Below are positions 1-12,809 of a stretch of DNA of 64,000 nt, piece by piece. Positions within the stretch are counted from its first letter, which is position 1, and each line of letters opens with the position of its first letter. The notes beneath the pieces were generated by a model. That model was not told where the DNA came from. It ran no database searches and saw only the letters and a list, made by a program, of their open reading frames with translations. Source of the stretch: Sipunculus nudus (Eukaryota; Annelida; Sipuncula; Golfingiida; Sipunculidae); contig CM049320.1 of NCBI GenBank assembly GCA_026874595.1, positions 33,144,214-33,208,213 on the forward strand, read 5' to 3'. The translations under genes were made by a program, and so were the position numbers.

Positions 1-3000
1 AGATTGCATTAGCATATAAGCCATATATATAAAAATACAAGTCTTGCATCCATTAAGATTTGCGAAGATAAAAGATATCCCTAAATATATCATAAATTTT
101 CTGGAATATCATTTACACTATAGAATCAAGTGGAGGACTTAAGTTGCAAGTTTTTTTTTTTTTTTTTTTTTTTCAGAGATAATACTGGATACTTTGCCCT
201 TGAAACAGAAACCTACTTTTTGCATTCATTTTGTCAGGGTCATGAAAAAAAGTGACTTATTAGGTGTTAAGTGGCTTCATTTTCCGGTAATTGGGACCAA
301 AAAATGCTGCAGATGCCATTATAGGTGTCCAGGGAAATGTGATGGGTTTCTGTAAAGTGTTGCTGAGGGGGAGTATGAATTCGAGAGTGACTTTTAAATG
401 TTTAATACTTAAAGCTGAAGCTGTCTTTATAAAAAAAATTTATACAATTTTTTCAGCAAAAAGAATGCTGCTGTGAAAATAATGTTTCTAAACATGAACC
501 ACTGAGCTGATGGAATTCTGGGAGTAAATATCGCCACATGATGGAGGCAGCTAAGACGACGTGAATCTTGGAGTAAATATCACCAATGTCCGGAGGGTAT
601 ATTCATTCTCTCCCTTCAGAGTCCTATTTTTGCTAAAGATTTCCAGCCGATCTCATCAATAACATCTGCAGGTGATACCATGGCATTTGACTCTCGTTGG
701 AGCTCACATCAGCTCCGTTCCTGCAGGCATTAACGGAGAATGAGCTCATGTGATTGGCCGATAATACCTGACCTTTGTGGCGATAGTTAATCTGGTTCCC
801 AGTTTTATTTTTAGCTGTTTTGCAGTACCCAGTTACTAATTCAATGAAGCTAGTGATCTTGTGTAATAAATCTCAGGATTTTCACCGCTTTGGTATAAAG
901 TGTGCTATTTATTTGGACTTGGCAATTATTATTATATTACTGTGCAGAAGTGATATAGGTTTGCCCACATATAAATGGTATTTATAGATCCATTTACAAC
1001 ACCGAAGATTAGAGGAATGTATAATCAGTTGTTAGAGCTTATAAGATTATCTGAAAAAATGTGCTTAAAACATAAGTTTGCGTGGCCAGTTTGTGCTTTA
1101 AATGTGATGGATGCATCCATTTTTTATGTGGTATATAAAACGTTTTTTTTTTTTAAATTATCATCAGAATTAACATTACTGTTATTTTTGTGGTTATTTC
1201 CGCCAAAGGTTGGGACTTCTTGTCTCAACTGTCACACTTCAAAAATCTAAATTTTTTACATTACAAGGAAACACCTTCTGTGTACATTTCACATAGGCAT
1301 GCTTGCAAAATATTACTTACAAAACACCTATGTTTATGTGATTTGCCTTTAAACAATTCTTATCCAGCAAATTTTAACAGACTGCATTAACCTCTTTAAC
1401 TACATTTATACCAAAGCTGCTGGTGTATTCAGAACTCCCAGTGCTTTGTGGGCATAGGATTTCTATACCTACAATCCCTGACCAAGAGTCATACACTTGT
1501 GAGTCTGATTCTTGCAGTTTGCCTGCATAACAGTGCTAGTAAGTTAGCAAAAGGAAGGCATCAGTGGACCAATATTTTCTGTAGAGAAAATACAGGAAAG
1601 TTGATCAGCCAACAAACCAACAAACAGGTAAGAGCATAACCTCCTTGTTGGAGGTAAAGACCTGTATCTATAAAATGTCATTGTATATCAATACTACAGG
1701 GATGAAATGTTTGCTATCTGACCATCAGGTGCAAAGAGAATGATATTACAATCGGTTATATCTTGTTTCTTCACAGGTTGTTATGCGTGACGTGGGATAT
1801 TTTTACTCTGTTATGACAATTTTGACCCTAGATGTCTTTGTCAATATCTCAAAAGAGACAAGAAAAGCAAAGCCACACTGGAATCTTATCTGCCACAAAG
1901 ACCGGCCAAAGTGGGCTGGTCCCACCTCCAAGAACATTTATCTATACGCAGTAATGTTGGCTATTCGGGGAATGCTTTGTTGGAAAAACAAGAAAGAAAA
2001 AAAGACCTGTAGTAGAGAATATTTATAGCATGTTATAGCTCATAGCTCAGGTTGAGTTTCAGACTGTATTTTGTGATATAGTCCAGGCATTTTCAATATG
2101 GCGGTTTATTGGTGTATTTACCAAATATCCTATTTTAAGGGATGTTTACTGTATCCTATGTTACAGTTTATGTCACTGTCAGATTTATGTTGTGTATGTC
2201 ATCTAAGGCAGGCCCTACATCTGTTTAATATAAGCCAGGTTTACAATTACATGTACATATGTTTTATTAATAAACTTAATGTAAACTATTTTAATTTATT
2301 AACATGTCCGTAAGCTTCAGTACATTATAATGATGTTTATTTAATATGTATCAAAGTTATAGTAGGCTCAGATATAAAAACCTAGTCATAAGATGGTGGA
2401 CCATGGTAAAAGCTGTGTTTGTGTTGCATATAGGTGATTTTATTTTAAAAATATATTTTGTAAAATTTATTCAGAAGTTAAACTGCCAGAAGAAGGGATA
2501 TTTATTTATTTCAAGAGCTTCTGTCACATGACCTCCAACTTCCTGTAACAGTTGGTTATGACTACTGCTTTGACCAGGAAGCTTAAAGGGGACAGAAATC
2601 TTAAAGGGTCCTATACCCGTATCTTACTTCTGTAAAAAACAGGATGAAATAGCACAGACATGTAACATTTATCATGAGGTTATCTTTATGCTCTGTCAAT
2701 AGAGGACGCCACCTATTGGTCATAATTCTCTTATTTCAAAAATTAAATTTCAGATTATAATGACTATAATCACAATATGGTAATAATAAAAAAAAAATGT
2801 TTTAATAATAATATGTATGATTTGCTGAATCATTTCAGTTAAGATACGTTTATTTTTGCTGAAAGAAAGGTTTTCAGTGGGGCATGTTTATGACCTTGAT
2901 AATGACCTTGAAATTCCAGACAGTCTCAACTTTTTTTATGTCTATTTCTGTATTTATTAAGATGAAAGATCGTTTATCTTTCAACAAAAGCATGACCCCC

Positions 3001-5217
3001 TGCAGAGAATTCCTGAGGATCTTCTGTCTGATGTAAAATCAATAAGTGTGTGTGATAGCGATCATTAAGGCTTCAGGGTTTCTATTTCACCAGATCGCTT
3101 TCTTTTTTCCCGGCAAGTGTTTTGAAGTGTTATCTTCATGTGTTTTAATGGTTAGTGAATCAGCATTCTATTTGCAGAAACTCTCTCAGCCCTTTAATAC
3201 CAGTTTAGACATGGGATGTTCTTGCCAGGGTATATTTATTGAAATTCATTGCTCTGAGTAAAGTCTAGAGGACCTGGTAAAAAAACAACTAAAGGATCCC
3301 TCAAACTTGCTCCAAGGGTTCCATTAAGCCTCTGTAGAGCTGTATTTATTTGGGAAATATTTCAAACAATATTAATTGAGGCAATATAAAACCCTAGCCA
3401 GACAGCATGCAGAATTTTCTTCCAAGTTTTGAAATTTTAATTAGTTATTTTAGACTGTGCACTTTGACACCAATAACTTATTTAGAACTTGTAATCTGCA
3501 TTCCAAGAAATACAAGTCTTCACGATACCCCCTAAACCATATATTCATTCACTTATTCAGCCCATATTCCCAGGTTCATTCATGCATAAGTGACTGTAAA
3601 TTTGTGAATATTCAATGATGATGTTCCGGATCATGTGCCTGTTCCACACCAATGTCTAATTGATTCTTCATTTCTGAAATGCCCTGAAAATTTGACTTAA
3701 CCATTTTTGACACTACAAGGTTTTACTGTATATTTAGAGCTTCAACCTTATTCTGTAATCTCAATGGGTGGTTATAGAATGTATAAAATGTTAAAGCCTT
3801 AATTTTTTAAGACATTAACCTTGGCAGTATATGAGGGACTTCTTTCTCCAGAAGCTATAGCTATTAATATTAAACAACTTACCTTTTGAATAATAAAACA
3901 ATATGAGTGGATGAGAACCCATTAAATGATGAATTTATATTCAGAAAAGCACTTGTACTTTTCTTTGTTCATCATACAAAGTTTCAGCATGTATAAAGAT
4001 CGCTGAATCAGGACTTTTTGTGTGATGTCTGCACATGGTGAATAATAGAAATTATTTGGCTCTTTGTAAGGAAATCAAAATACAATATACATTTATTATA
4101 TACTCTAGGGGGTGTATAAACATTAAGCCTGCCTATGTGTTATAAGGTCACTGAATTCATAATTAATTCAGTTTCAACATTTAGGAACTAGGCTTATTAT
4201 AGGACCTGAGCTCAGCTGGTGAAAAATGACATAAAACCAAGATCAATGTAGTCACATCAAAGTAATGTGAAACTTGCAGTTATTTTTAAGTTTCACTTTA
4301 TAAGTAATGTATTATGCGTAAAAACATTGACTTCATCATGGTATCTTTCTTTTGATCTGATTTCAAATGAGATCAACAAGCTTAAGGTATATAATCATTT
4401 GCATAATATTTCACCATATTAGTATTATCTCACTGTATCAGTGTTATCTCACAGTATTAGTTCTGTTTGGCTGAATACAAAAGTTTCCCAGTAAATCTAT
4501 CCCAGTATATCAGGGATGTCAGCGGTCAGGGAAAAGTCAGGGGGAAAAATGTTTTTTCAAGGTCAGGGAAAAGTCAGAGAATTTATTCAGATTTGACTGC
4601 TTGCAAACTTGTTTAAGGACTTCGGATGGCTACTTCGCCTATTGTAAAGACGTTGTTAATGGTTATATGTGTGAGTAAACACAGTCCTTGTTTGTCTGAT
4701 TACCATAACAAGACTGTGTGACTAGAAGTCAGACCTAATAGATGCGTGAGAACTCCCAAACAAAAATAAAAGAGACTAGAAAAAATAGTTGGAAGCATGT
4801 AATATCTTGAGTTTTGAAGTTGATGGTGTGGCCACCAGGTGGCATGCACACTCTTCATGTGATGGGCCACTGTTCATGCCTGGTGAAAGTTTATTTCCAC
4901 TTGTGTACAGGAGAAAGCAAAAAGTTTCAGAATGATACATTTTAAAATGTTGTATGGATACCTAAACAGGCAGGCTAATGATGCCTTCAACACACACTTC
5001 TGAGATCATATCATTGAAATTCACATCCACACAATAGTTTGTTATGATATCTGTTCTGGTGTAAAAACCACAGGAAACAAATGACAACAGTCTCATGTAG
5101 ATGATTTATGGGTTGTTGTTGTTATAAATAGCTTACGATTACTGGATAATTAGGGGTGTATTAGTTGAAACTAGGAAAACCTACTATTTAGTATTGCTTG
5201 TGTTTTTAGCTCAGCTG
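1..5217. other. upstream non-coding region
   Basis: No coding exon was recognised here on either strand. The open frames are short and have neither family similarity nor paired splice sites. The stretch is AT-rich, with a poly-T run near 150-172. A short fragment near 4520-4590 repeats a GTCAGGGAAAAGTCAG motif that also appears, diverged, near 14450-14510, so it is probably a dispersed repeat. A donor-like site (AACAG|GTAAGA) lies near 1627 but has no convincing partner. This could be intergenic sequence or the first intron of a longer Rap1GAP isoform. Confidence 0.5.
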
Positions 5218-7689
5218 ACTATAAGTCATCTGAGCTATAGTCGTGGTCCATTGTCCGTCGTCCGTCCGTCTGTCAGTCCGTCCGTCTGTCCGTCCGTCCG
5301 TAGATGTGGCACGTTTTGAAACCGTAAGACCTAGGAATCCAAAATTCAGCATAATGTTAGATGTCCCCAAGATCTCCTACCAAGCCGAAAACTGGGTCTT
5401 TGCGACTTCATTCCTTTGAGAAATTAAGGAAAAACCTCAATTTTTTATTAAAAACCTATTTTTACACTTCAGGACTGCCTAATATCAAAACCACTCATCT
5501 GTTTTTTCTCATATTTCCTATAAATAATCCTCTATATAATTCCTATGTACATGCCAGAAATTAGGTCTGTATTATATAATTTAAAAAAGTTGTGGGCCCA
5601 AACATAATGCATTTTGTAAATGATCAGGAAAGAAATTTTATCACTTAACACAAAACTTGTTAAAGCTAAGCACTTTTTTTCCAGAAATATTACTTTTATT
5701 AATCAAAAATAAATTGTATACCCAAAATTAGATCAAAATCTTTTAAATTTTTTAAAATATTAGCAAAAATAAAAAATTAATACCTTAAATTTTGCCCAAC
5801 TTTGACCATGGCACGTTTTTTTGCTGTAACTGCTGTGGATTTAATTTTCACAGCATGTTTTTGTTAGCATTTCAACTGTTAACACCAAAAATTTGAAACC
5901 AGTTGATAAAAAACTGTAGATTTTATTCAAGTTTTCAAGCACCATGTCACATATTGCTAGTGTTATGCAGTTTGCTAGAGCTCAGCTCCCGAGCTTCAGC
6001 TCTAAGTTCCTTAAATTTGGCATATAAAATATACATATTTTTCTATACATTCGCTATGCACATGCCAGAAATGATGTCAGTATTGTGTATTTTTTTTAAG
6101 TTATGGGCCCAAACATAATGCACTTTGTAAAAAATCAAGAAATATATTTACTCCCTTAACAAGGGCATTGCTGAAGCTAGAGATTTTTTTGTCAGGGATG
6201 TAACATTATTTAATCAAGATTCAATTGAATACCCAAAATTAGTTCTGAATTTTAAAAATTTCATAAGTTATTAGTATAAATATAAAATTAGTACCTTAAA
6301 TTTTGCCCAACTGTGACCATGGCACGTTTGTTTCCCGTGAGCACTGTTGATATAATTTTCATATCATGCACACATAAGGATTTCAGCTTTTTAGTTTAGA
6401 AAGCTGAAAGAAATTGGCCAAATATTGTAGCTTTTATTAATGTTTTTTATGAGACCCTGTCAGACTTTGGCTCTCTCCAGCCCCTCTTGAGTCACCTGTA
6501 TGTTGACCTTGTTGACCTTTCATTAAATTATGCACGCTTGAGGCGAGAATCCAGGCAGCTTATGGCCAGCCACAGTTGATCCAGTTGTCCAACCCAACTC
6601 ATCTAGTAGTTTTAACCAACAACATAACAATAAACAATAAATTAATAAATTTTTATTGGTTTTTAACTAATGATAACAAATTAAAGAAAAATAGAAAAGG
6701 AATTTGTTAGTTTATAACAACAGGAAATTAACTTGCAGTAACTGATGATATAAGAATCTTGTATCGATGGGTAGAATGTCACATATTCCAAATAACACCA
6801 TGCAGTCACCTATGGCATTTTTCAGTTCATTTTTAATGATAAAGAAGTAAATCATATTATTCATTACTAATCATTAGGGATTATATGAAGGAAATTAATG
6901 ATAGACAAAGATGCAGTTGATAATATTAATCTAGATTCCTACTGTGTCTAGTGTGTACATTGATGTGAAATTAGTCCAAAATGAATTTTTTACAGTTATT
7001 TTTTAATATAAATAAAAGCCATAAAACCAGGTACTTATGATTATTATTTAAATGTGTGAATTTTGTATATTCTGGATTCTCAACATCATTGATTGGTGAA
7101 AACTGAATAAATACCAGACATGGTGCGAATACTTTGTAATTGTATTTAAATACGAATATGATTATGTACTCCATTATAAAATTTCTTGCATGAAGAATGG
7201 GAATTCAGGTAAAAATGAAAGTATATGAATACTCGTGCAAATACTTTCAAAATGTATTCATGAATGCATTCATGAATATATTCATGAATATATTCTTTAA
7301 TATTATTTTAATAATCATATCAGTTATATTTCATTTTAAAAAATCATATGATTCTCTTATTATTTTTAATAAAAATTATATTTGGGACAATATTTGTAAT
7401 TTTTTTAATAAATAATTAAACTCTTATATTATATGTTCTGCTTATAAGTTATATGGCCAAGTCAAAATTTGTGTGACAGTAGTACTCCATTTGTTAATAA
7501 AATAAATGAAATCAATCCTCTTCCCTGTCTCCAAAGGTACTATCAAAATCATACATAAGCTAAACAACAACAACTCGTAATACAGCTTATATTTATTACC
7601 ACACAAAACCTGCATGTGCCTCATTTTTAAATAATATTTTTTTATCATATATAACAGCTGAGCGTCGTGACCCATAGGTCCCTTGTTTT
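5218..7689 (+). mobile_element. Family A element, copy 1 (subfamily A1), non-autonomous
   Basis: This is a complete-looking ~2.47 kb element. The head is a hairpin, AGCTCAGCTGACT and AGTCATCTGAGCT around a 3-nt loop, followed by a short CCGT/CCGTCTGT-rich tract. The tail is CAGCTGAGCGTCGTGACCCATAGGTCCCTTGTT. GCTCAGCTGA near the head and TCAGCTGAGC near the tail form a subterminal inverted repeat. The interior holds two diverged copies of a module about 511 bp apart, marked by GGGCCCAAACATAATGCA near 5594 and 6105. Near 7255-7295 there are several units of a 12-bp ATTCATGAATAT motif. It has no coding capacity. The whole structure recurs at 35153-39111 with high identity. The class is uncertain: a Helentron-like or large TIR element. 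Confidence 0.8.
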
Positions 7690-8590
7690 CACTTTAAACA
7701 TGAGATATATAATGCTTTATTATTAGGATAAATAATTAAGTTTTGATGCATTGTTTGTTTTCATGATATCATGATTTTCCTGGTAAATCTATATCAAGGG
7801 AAACTATTTCTGTGTATTAAATTCAAGATGAGATGTTTTCTTTTAAGCTTACTTCTACTTTTGGTACTGCATAAACTAATTGTATTTTCTTCCAGACATT
7901 AAAACATTACTTTAAATTTAAAAATTAATCTACATGATTTTGTTTCTTTTTCCTTCTGAATTTGTATAAAAAAACAGATGGTAAATGTCTATAGATAGTT
8001 AATAGTACCTTTGAAATGTATCATTTTGTTTATATTAATAAAAAATAACAATAATAATAATAATAATAATATATTTAATGATAATTATAATAATGATGAT
8101 AATAATAAAGTAAATTAAATATATTTAAATATATCATGGTAAGATTTATAATAATTATGATGATTATAACACTTACAGTAATTGCTTTGTACTGTTTTTC
8201 TGAGAATGTACACAACATGTCATTGTGATGAGCAAGATGATGATGATTCATGTGGGAAGGATATTTTGAATCCTTCTCTGTTTTGACAACTACTTTACAA
8301 ACAATAACTGATTATTTGCTCACAAAAACGGTAATCATTAAGATAATGATAATAATGATTAACGTGAGTGCTGACTCTGGCTTTGCCCCTACTTGTTGTA
8401 ATTATACATTCTGACATCAGTTCGTTTTGTAATTAATCACTTTTGTTTAATCAAGTGTTAAGGGCCATTATCCTCTGACTTTGTCATTGTAACCATCAAG
8501 TGTGTATTAATTGATCAGTCAGAAACCCACCTTGACTAATCACACCTGGACAAGTTTGTACCTGAGTGACTCGTTAGCTCACCTGGAGAG
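7690..8590. other. AT-rich spacer upstream of Rap1GAP
   Basis: No gene is visible. It contains an AAT/ATA-rich simple repeat near 8040-8110 and AT-rich unique sequence leading to the presumed promoter region. From about 8380 the base composition becomes less extreme, with several AGGTG/CACCTG blocks between 8540 and 8730, compatible with a proximal regulatory region. Confidence 0.45.
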
Positions 8591-8594
8591 GTGT

Positions 8595-8605
8595 TATATA
8601 TATTA
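8595..8605 (+). promoter_or_regulatory. possible TATA box of Rap1GAP
   Basis: TATATATTAAG lies about 450 bp upstream of the start codon, next to E-box-like CACCTG/CAGGTG blocks. It is the best TATA-like site close to the first coding exon outside long microsatellites. AT-rich background makes chance matches common, so this is only a candidate. Confidence 0.2.
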
Positions 8606-8629
8606 AGACCTACCTGTACAGGTGCACAG

Positions 8630-9050
8630 GAACAGTTGGTTTGATTGGCAACACTTTGTGGATAAAGCAAAGTAGATTTTCATGTGGGTCGAGTGTGTAT
8701 ATTTAACCAACGCACACAGGTGGTTTATATCATTACCTGCAATATTGCTGGAAAGTCGTTAACCTGTAGTTCATACCTGAGGATTCTGATTCACAGATAC
8801 TGATGATTTTTCATCTCTACGAATATCAGTACACTGTTGCAAAGCCTACCTGAGGAGTGATATAATGTTCTAAAGATGTTTAATTACTTGGAGTTCATAT
8901 AGAATATTATTCATCTAACTGTGAGACCTGTGCATTTCATGTTGAGATGAAGAAGTTTTCTAGGTTGCCAGAAAACTACAAGTAGAAATCAGATGTGTAT
9001 TACATATATTTGGAGTTAGATTGCGTGAATATCCACTGGGACTAACCGTC
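8630..9050 (+). other. presumed 5' untranslated leader of Rap1GAP
   Basis: The sequence runs without an obvious splice acceptor into the first coding exon. In the frame of the protein a TAG stop occurs at 8961-8963. No in-frame ATG lies between it and 9051, so ATG 9051 is the first possible start in this frame if the leader is contiguous. The transcription start is not determined. Confidence 0.4.
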
Positions 9051-9167
9051 ATGGATAAAATGGATAGAAAGATGCCAAACAACAAACAAGTTCAATCTAA
9101 ACACAAGAATTTGCTCAGACAGTTCCGCTCGTGTCGGATTGTACCGGTAGAAAAGATCGTACAGATG
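9051..9167 (+). CDS. RAP1GAP: Rap1GAP exon 1 (start codon)
   Basis: Codes residues 1-39, beginning MDKMDRKM and ending KIVQM, then donor GTATGT. It is basic and lysine-rich ([13 protein letters not shown]). The length is a multiple of three, so it enters exon 2 or exon 3 equally well in phase 0. N-termini vary widely in this family; other first exons further upstream would not be visible. Confidence 0.85.
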
Positions 9168-10859
9168 GTATGTAGATCAGTGTTTTAAATTATTTGATCA
9201 AATATACCCTCTTTACTTAGTTTGGTCTATGGCCTTTTGATGGCACTGCAGTCTACAGCATGATAATGAAGATAGCCATATGTTAGGAATGAAGTATTAT
9301 TTATGAGTTATCTGCTTTTAGAATATTGTGTTTTGTGGTCAGAGAAATAGGAGTGATAGGGAAGTTAAACTTGTCAACGTCACAAAAATATTAAAGTGAA
9401 TTTCTCAGTTTCTTTTGATATTTCCCTGTCTTGCCTTGGTTGCTCTGGTAGGAGACATCATAAGAAACCCCTATAAAGTGTCAGTGTTACAATTTTTACA
9501 GTACAGATCATTAGAATATAGTCTTATATCATTACAGACCATGTTTAATAGCAAAATGTGGATAATAAAGCAGATTTAGAGCTTTTAGTTTGACATGGTT
9601 AATGCCTGCCTCAGCAGTCATATATTTCCTGTTACACCTGAAGATATTGCGGGCATGAACTATGTCAAACTAAAATGAATCAATATTTAAAAAATCTGTG
9701 CTGTTAAATTTGTCAAATATAGATGCTTTATAGGTATTTCAAGGTGTTTTGTCTGATGTAACCCAAAACACCAGTGTACACCAACTTGGTAGGTTTTGAA
9801 AACAGGGCCTTGTGCTCATTTGTTTAACACCTTTAATAATTTAGCATTGTTTTTATACCCCTCACCATATACTTACATATACCCAGTATAAAGTTAAAGA
9901 GATGAATTCTTGTTTATTTGAATTTCATTTTAAAATATTTCACAGTGAACTCAATTCTTTGAAATGTTAATTTGTTGTAAAATTTATGTATAACTTATCA
10001 ACCACTTACCTGACCAAAATAGCTTTTGGTGTAACCCTACTTTTATGAGCAAAAGGTTTATAATGAAAGACCTTTCTTGTAAAAGCTTTTTTATAGGCTA
10101 AGATATGCATGAAATAGTACCAGTCTTTATCATTATCAAGTTTCTATTTTTAGCCAGTCTCTCAAAAATGAAAATGACTGAACTTTAGCACTAGTTATAT
10201 ATTATACAGGTATTTTTAATTATCTCAGGTAATTCATGTTTCACTGAATGTGGATACCAGTTTTCCTTTGTAATATAATATGCACTGAAGTATTAGATAC
10301 AGGTTGATGTCAACTGATTAGAGATAAGCCTTTCATCTTCATCTCAGCTACACCCATAAAATATGCCAAGTATGCAGGCATTTCGCATGTCACTTTCAGG
10401 TAACTATACACAGGTACTTCACACAATCATAAACTGATATTATCAGGTAAAGGTATTGTATACCAAGTGTATTTGTACAACCAGGTATATATCTTAAATA
10501 TCAGTAGAAGTCTCTTTACAAGTGAATTACCCGGTACTAAGAGACCTGTGTTTGTGTTGGGAAGTGGTCCACAATACACTTGTTAAGTGGACATGGAAAT
10601 ACTTCCTACCTGTAAGTAAATAATTAACTGTTTGTCTGCTAGTCAGGTGTGATAATTTATACTTCCTTTCCCAAATTGGGATATGTTTGCTGTCTTACAA
10701 TTAGGAAATGACCTCGTTATCGAGTTAATGGTACACTTTTCCAAGTTTTTATATGATTCAGTCTAGACATTATATATGTTGTCAAATGTAAAGGGCATGT
10801 ATGGTATTCTTGGGAACTATGGAGTTAATTGAAGAGAATTGTGAGATAACCTATAATGC

Positions 10860-10905
<46 letters not shown>

Positions 10906-12772
10906 TTTGTATATTATGCAATATATATATAAAATATATATTTATATATTATGCTATATATATATTATTATACAGCATAACATGATTTTCAGTGTCAGAA
11001 ATTTTTTTCAATGTGGTTATACTAATGTGTAGTGTATGACCTGGGTAGAGTTCTGGTTTATAAAAAAATATGTGGTCTGTGTAATTGTTAAAAAAAAGGT
11101 GTGTGCTTATAGTGACGTGTGTGATATATGGTGTTCTATAAAGGTAAAAGGTATACAACTTTAAAACAAATTACCAAGGCTTGGGGCACTTGGTTTAAGA
11201 AACCAGTTCCAACTCATCCATTTGCCATGTGACCTACCCACAAATTTGTGTGCCACAGATCCTTAACTTTTCAACAATATAACCATTCATGCTGTTGAAG
11301 CATGTACTCTCTAACACTATGAATTTAAATTATATATATATATATATATAATCTTGGTGTATATTTTATCATTTAGTGTTCATTTTGTTACATGTCACTC
11401 GCAGGTCTACATTATTTGCATTATATGACATATATATTATAGGTATATACTAATGTTAAGGTGATTAATTTGATTATCAGTGAGTCATACTTTATTTTTT
11501 AGAGTCACAAAGATTTGATTGACATCCTTGAGAAGATGCAGGGATCACGAATCAACGACCAACGCTGTGACATGCCAACTTACCCCCAGGTAAAGATATT
11601 ACAATTTATCCTCACAGACACATAACATCTCCCCTAACCTACATGTAAATTTGTTATAGTTAATCATTACACAAACGTGAACTGTCCCTTACCTATAGGT
11701 AAATTTATTTCAATCAATCATGACACACCCTTATCCACATGCTTAAAATAATAACAACTGTAATTTATCCTTAAAAATGAAACCCCCCTCAACCCACAGG
11801 TAAAAATGATTAGACTTAATCCTTACAGATAATTAACACCCCTGGCGTATCCACAGGTAAAAGTGATTACAGTTATCCAGTTACAGATACTCATTTTACA
11901 CACAGGGGACATACCCCAAAGCTTACATACAGGTGTTATGATGACAGAGGTGTAATGATTAGACAGGTGTAATAATTACATTATTGTATTGATTACACAG
12001 CATGTATCATGTGTAATGGTGACACAAATGTAATGATTACACATATGTTATAATTACATCATTGTATTGATAACACATGTGTAATGAATCCAGCGCACAC
12101 ATGAAATGCTGGCACAAATGAAATGACTACAGTACACAGATGTAATAATTTCACATATGTATTGATAACACGTTTATTGATTACACAGGTGTAATGAATC
12201 CAATACATCCCAAGAACATACCCATTTACTCAGATTTACACCACAAAATAACCCTTATACACAATTGATGCATTTATCAACATATATTTTAAAATCAGTT
12301 GCTGAAATAAATAAAAAATCTTTGGTTTCCCTGCCTCATTTTGTCAACCCTTGCGTGTATCTGCACACACACACAGGAAAAGATGTAACCTTGTGTTACC
12401 CTTAATGTTAGAACTGTGAGTAGGTAATTATGAGCACATTTACCAGCACTGCATTTACATTTGTGTAAAAAGATAGTAGGACACTGATACCATGACAGTC
12501 TCTAGTTTTACTCAGTCTAACACTGCAGTTTTGGCACTGATTTGATGGTGTATTTTAGCATGCTTAATTAACCAATGCATGTTCTTAGAATCAGGATAAT
12601 GACAATAAAAAATACTTAGATTTGTAGTTTTTCACTTACTGGGCATGCTGATTTCATTTTACAGTTTTCTAGTTTTACATCAAGACTAACACCTTGCAGA
12701 GAACTGTTCTGTTGCAAGATGTGTGTGACTTTGACCTTTGACCTGTGTGACATGATTAGTTGCTTATTCTTG

Positions 12773-12809
<37 letters not shown>

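Noticed and set aside
1448-1639. Possible upstream exon ending at an AACAG|GTAAGA donor
   Set aside because: No matching acceptor, no similarity to Rap1GAP N-termini, and the adjoining repeats of AACAAACC look simple-sequence derived.
5361-6118. Recurring [16 protein letters not shown]-type open frames in several repeat copies
   Set aside because: They recur because family A copies share sequence; they are short, differ in stops between copies and show no domain, so the element appears non-coding.
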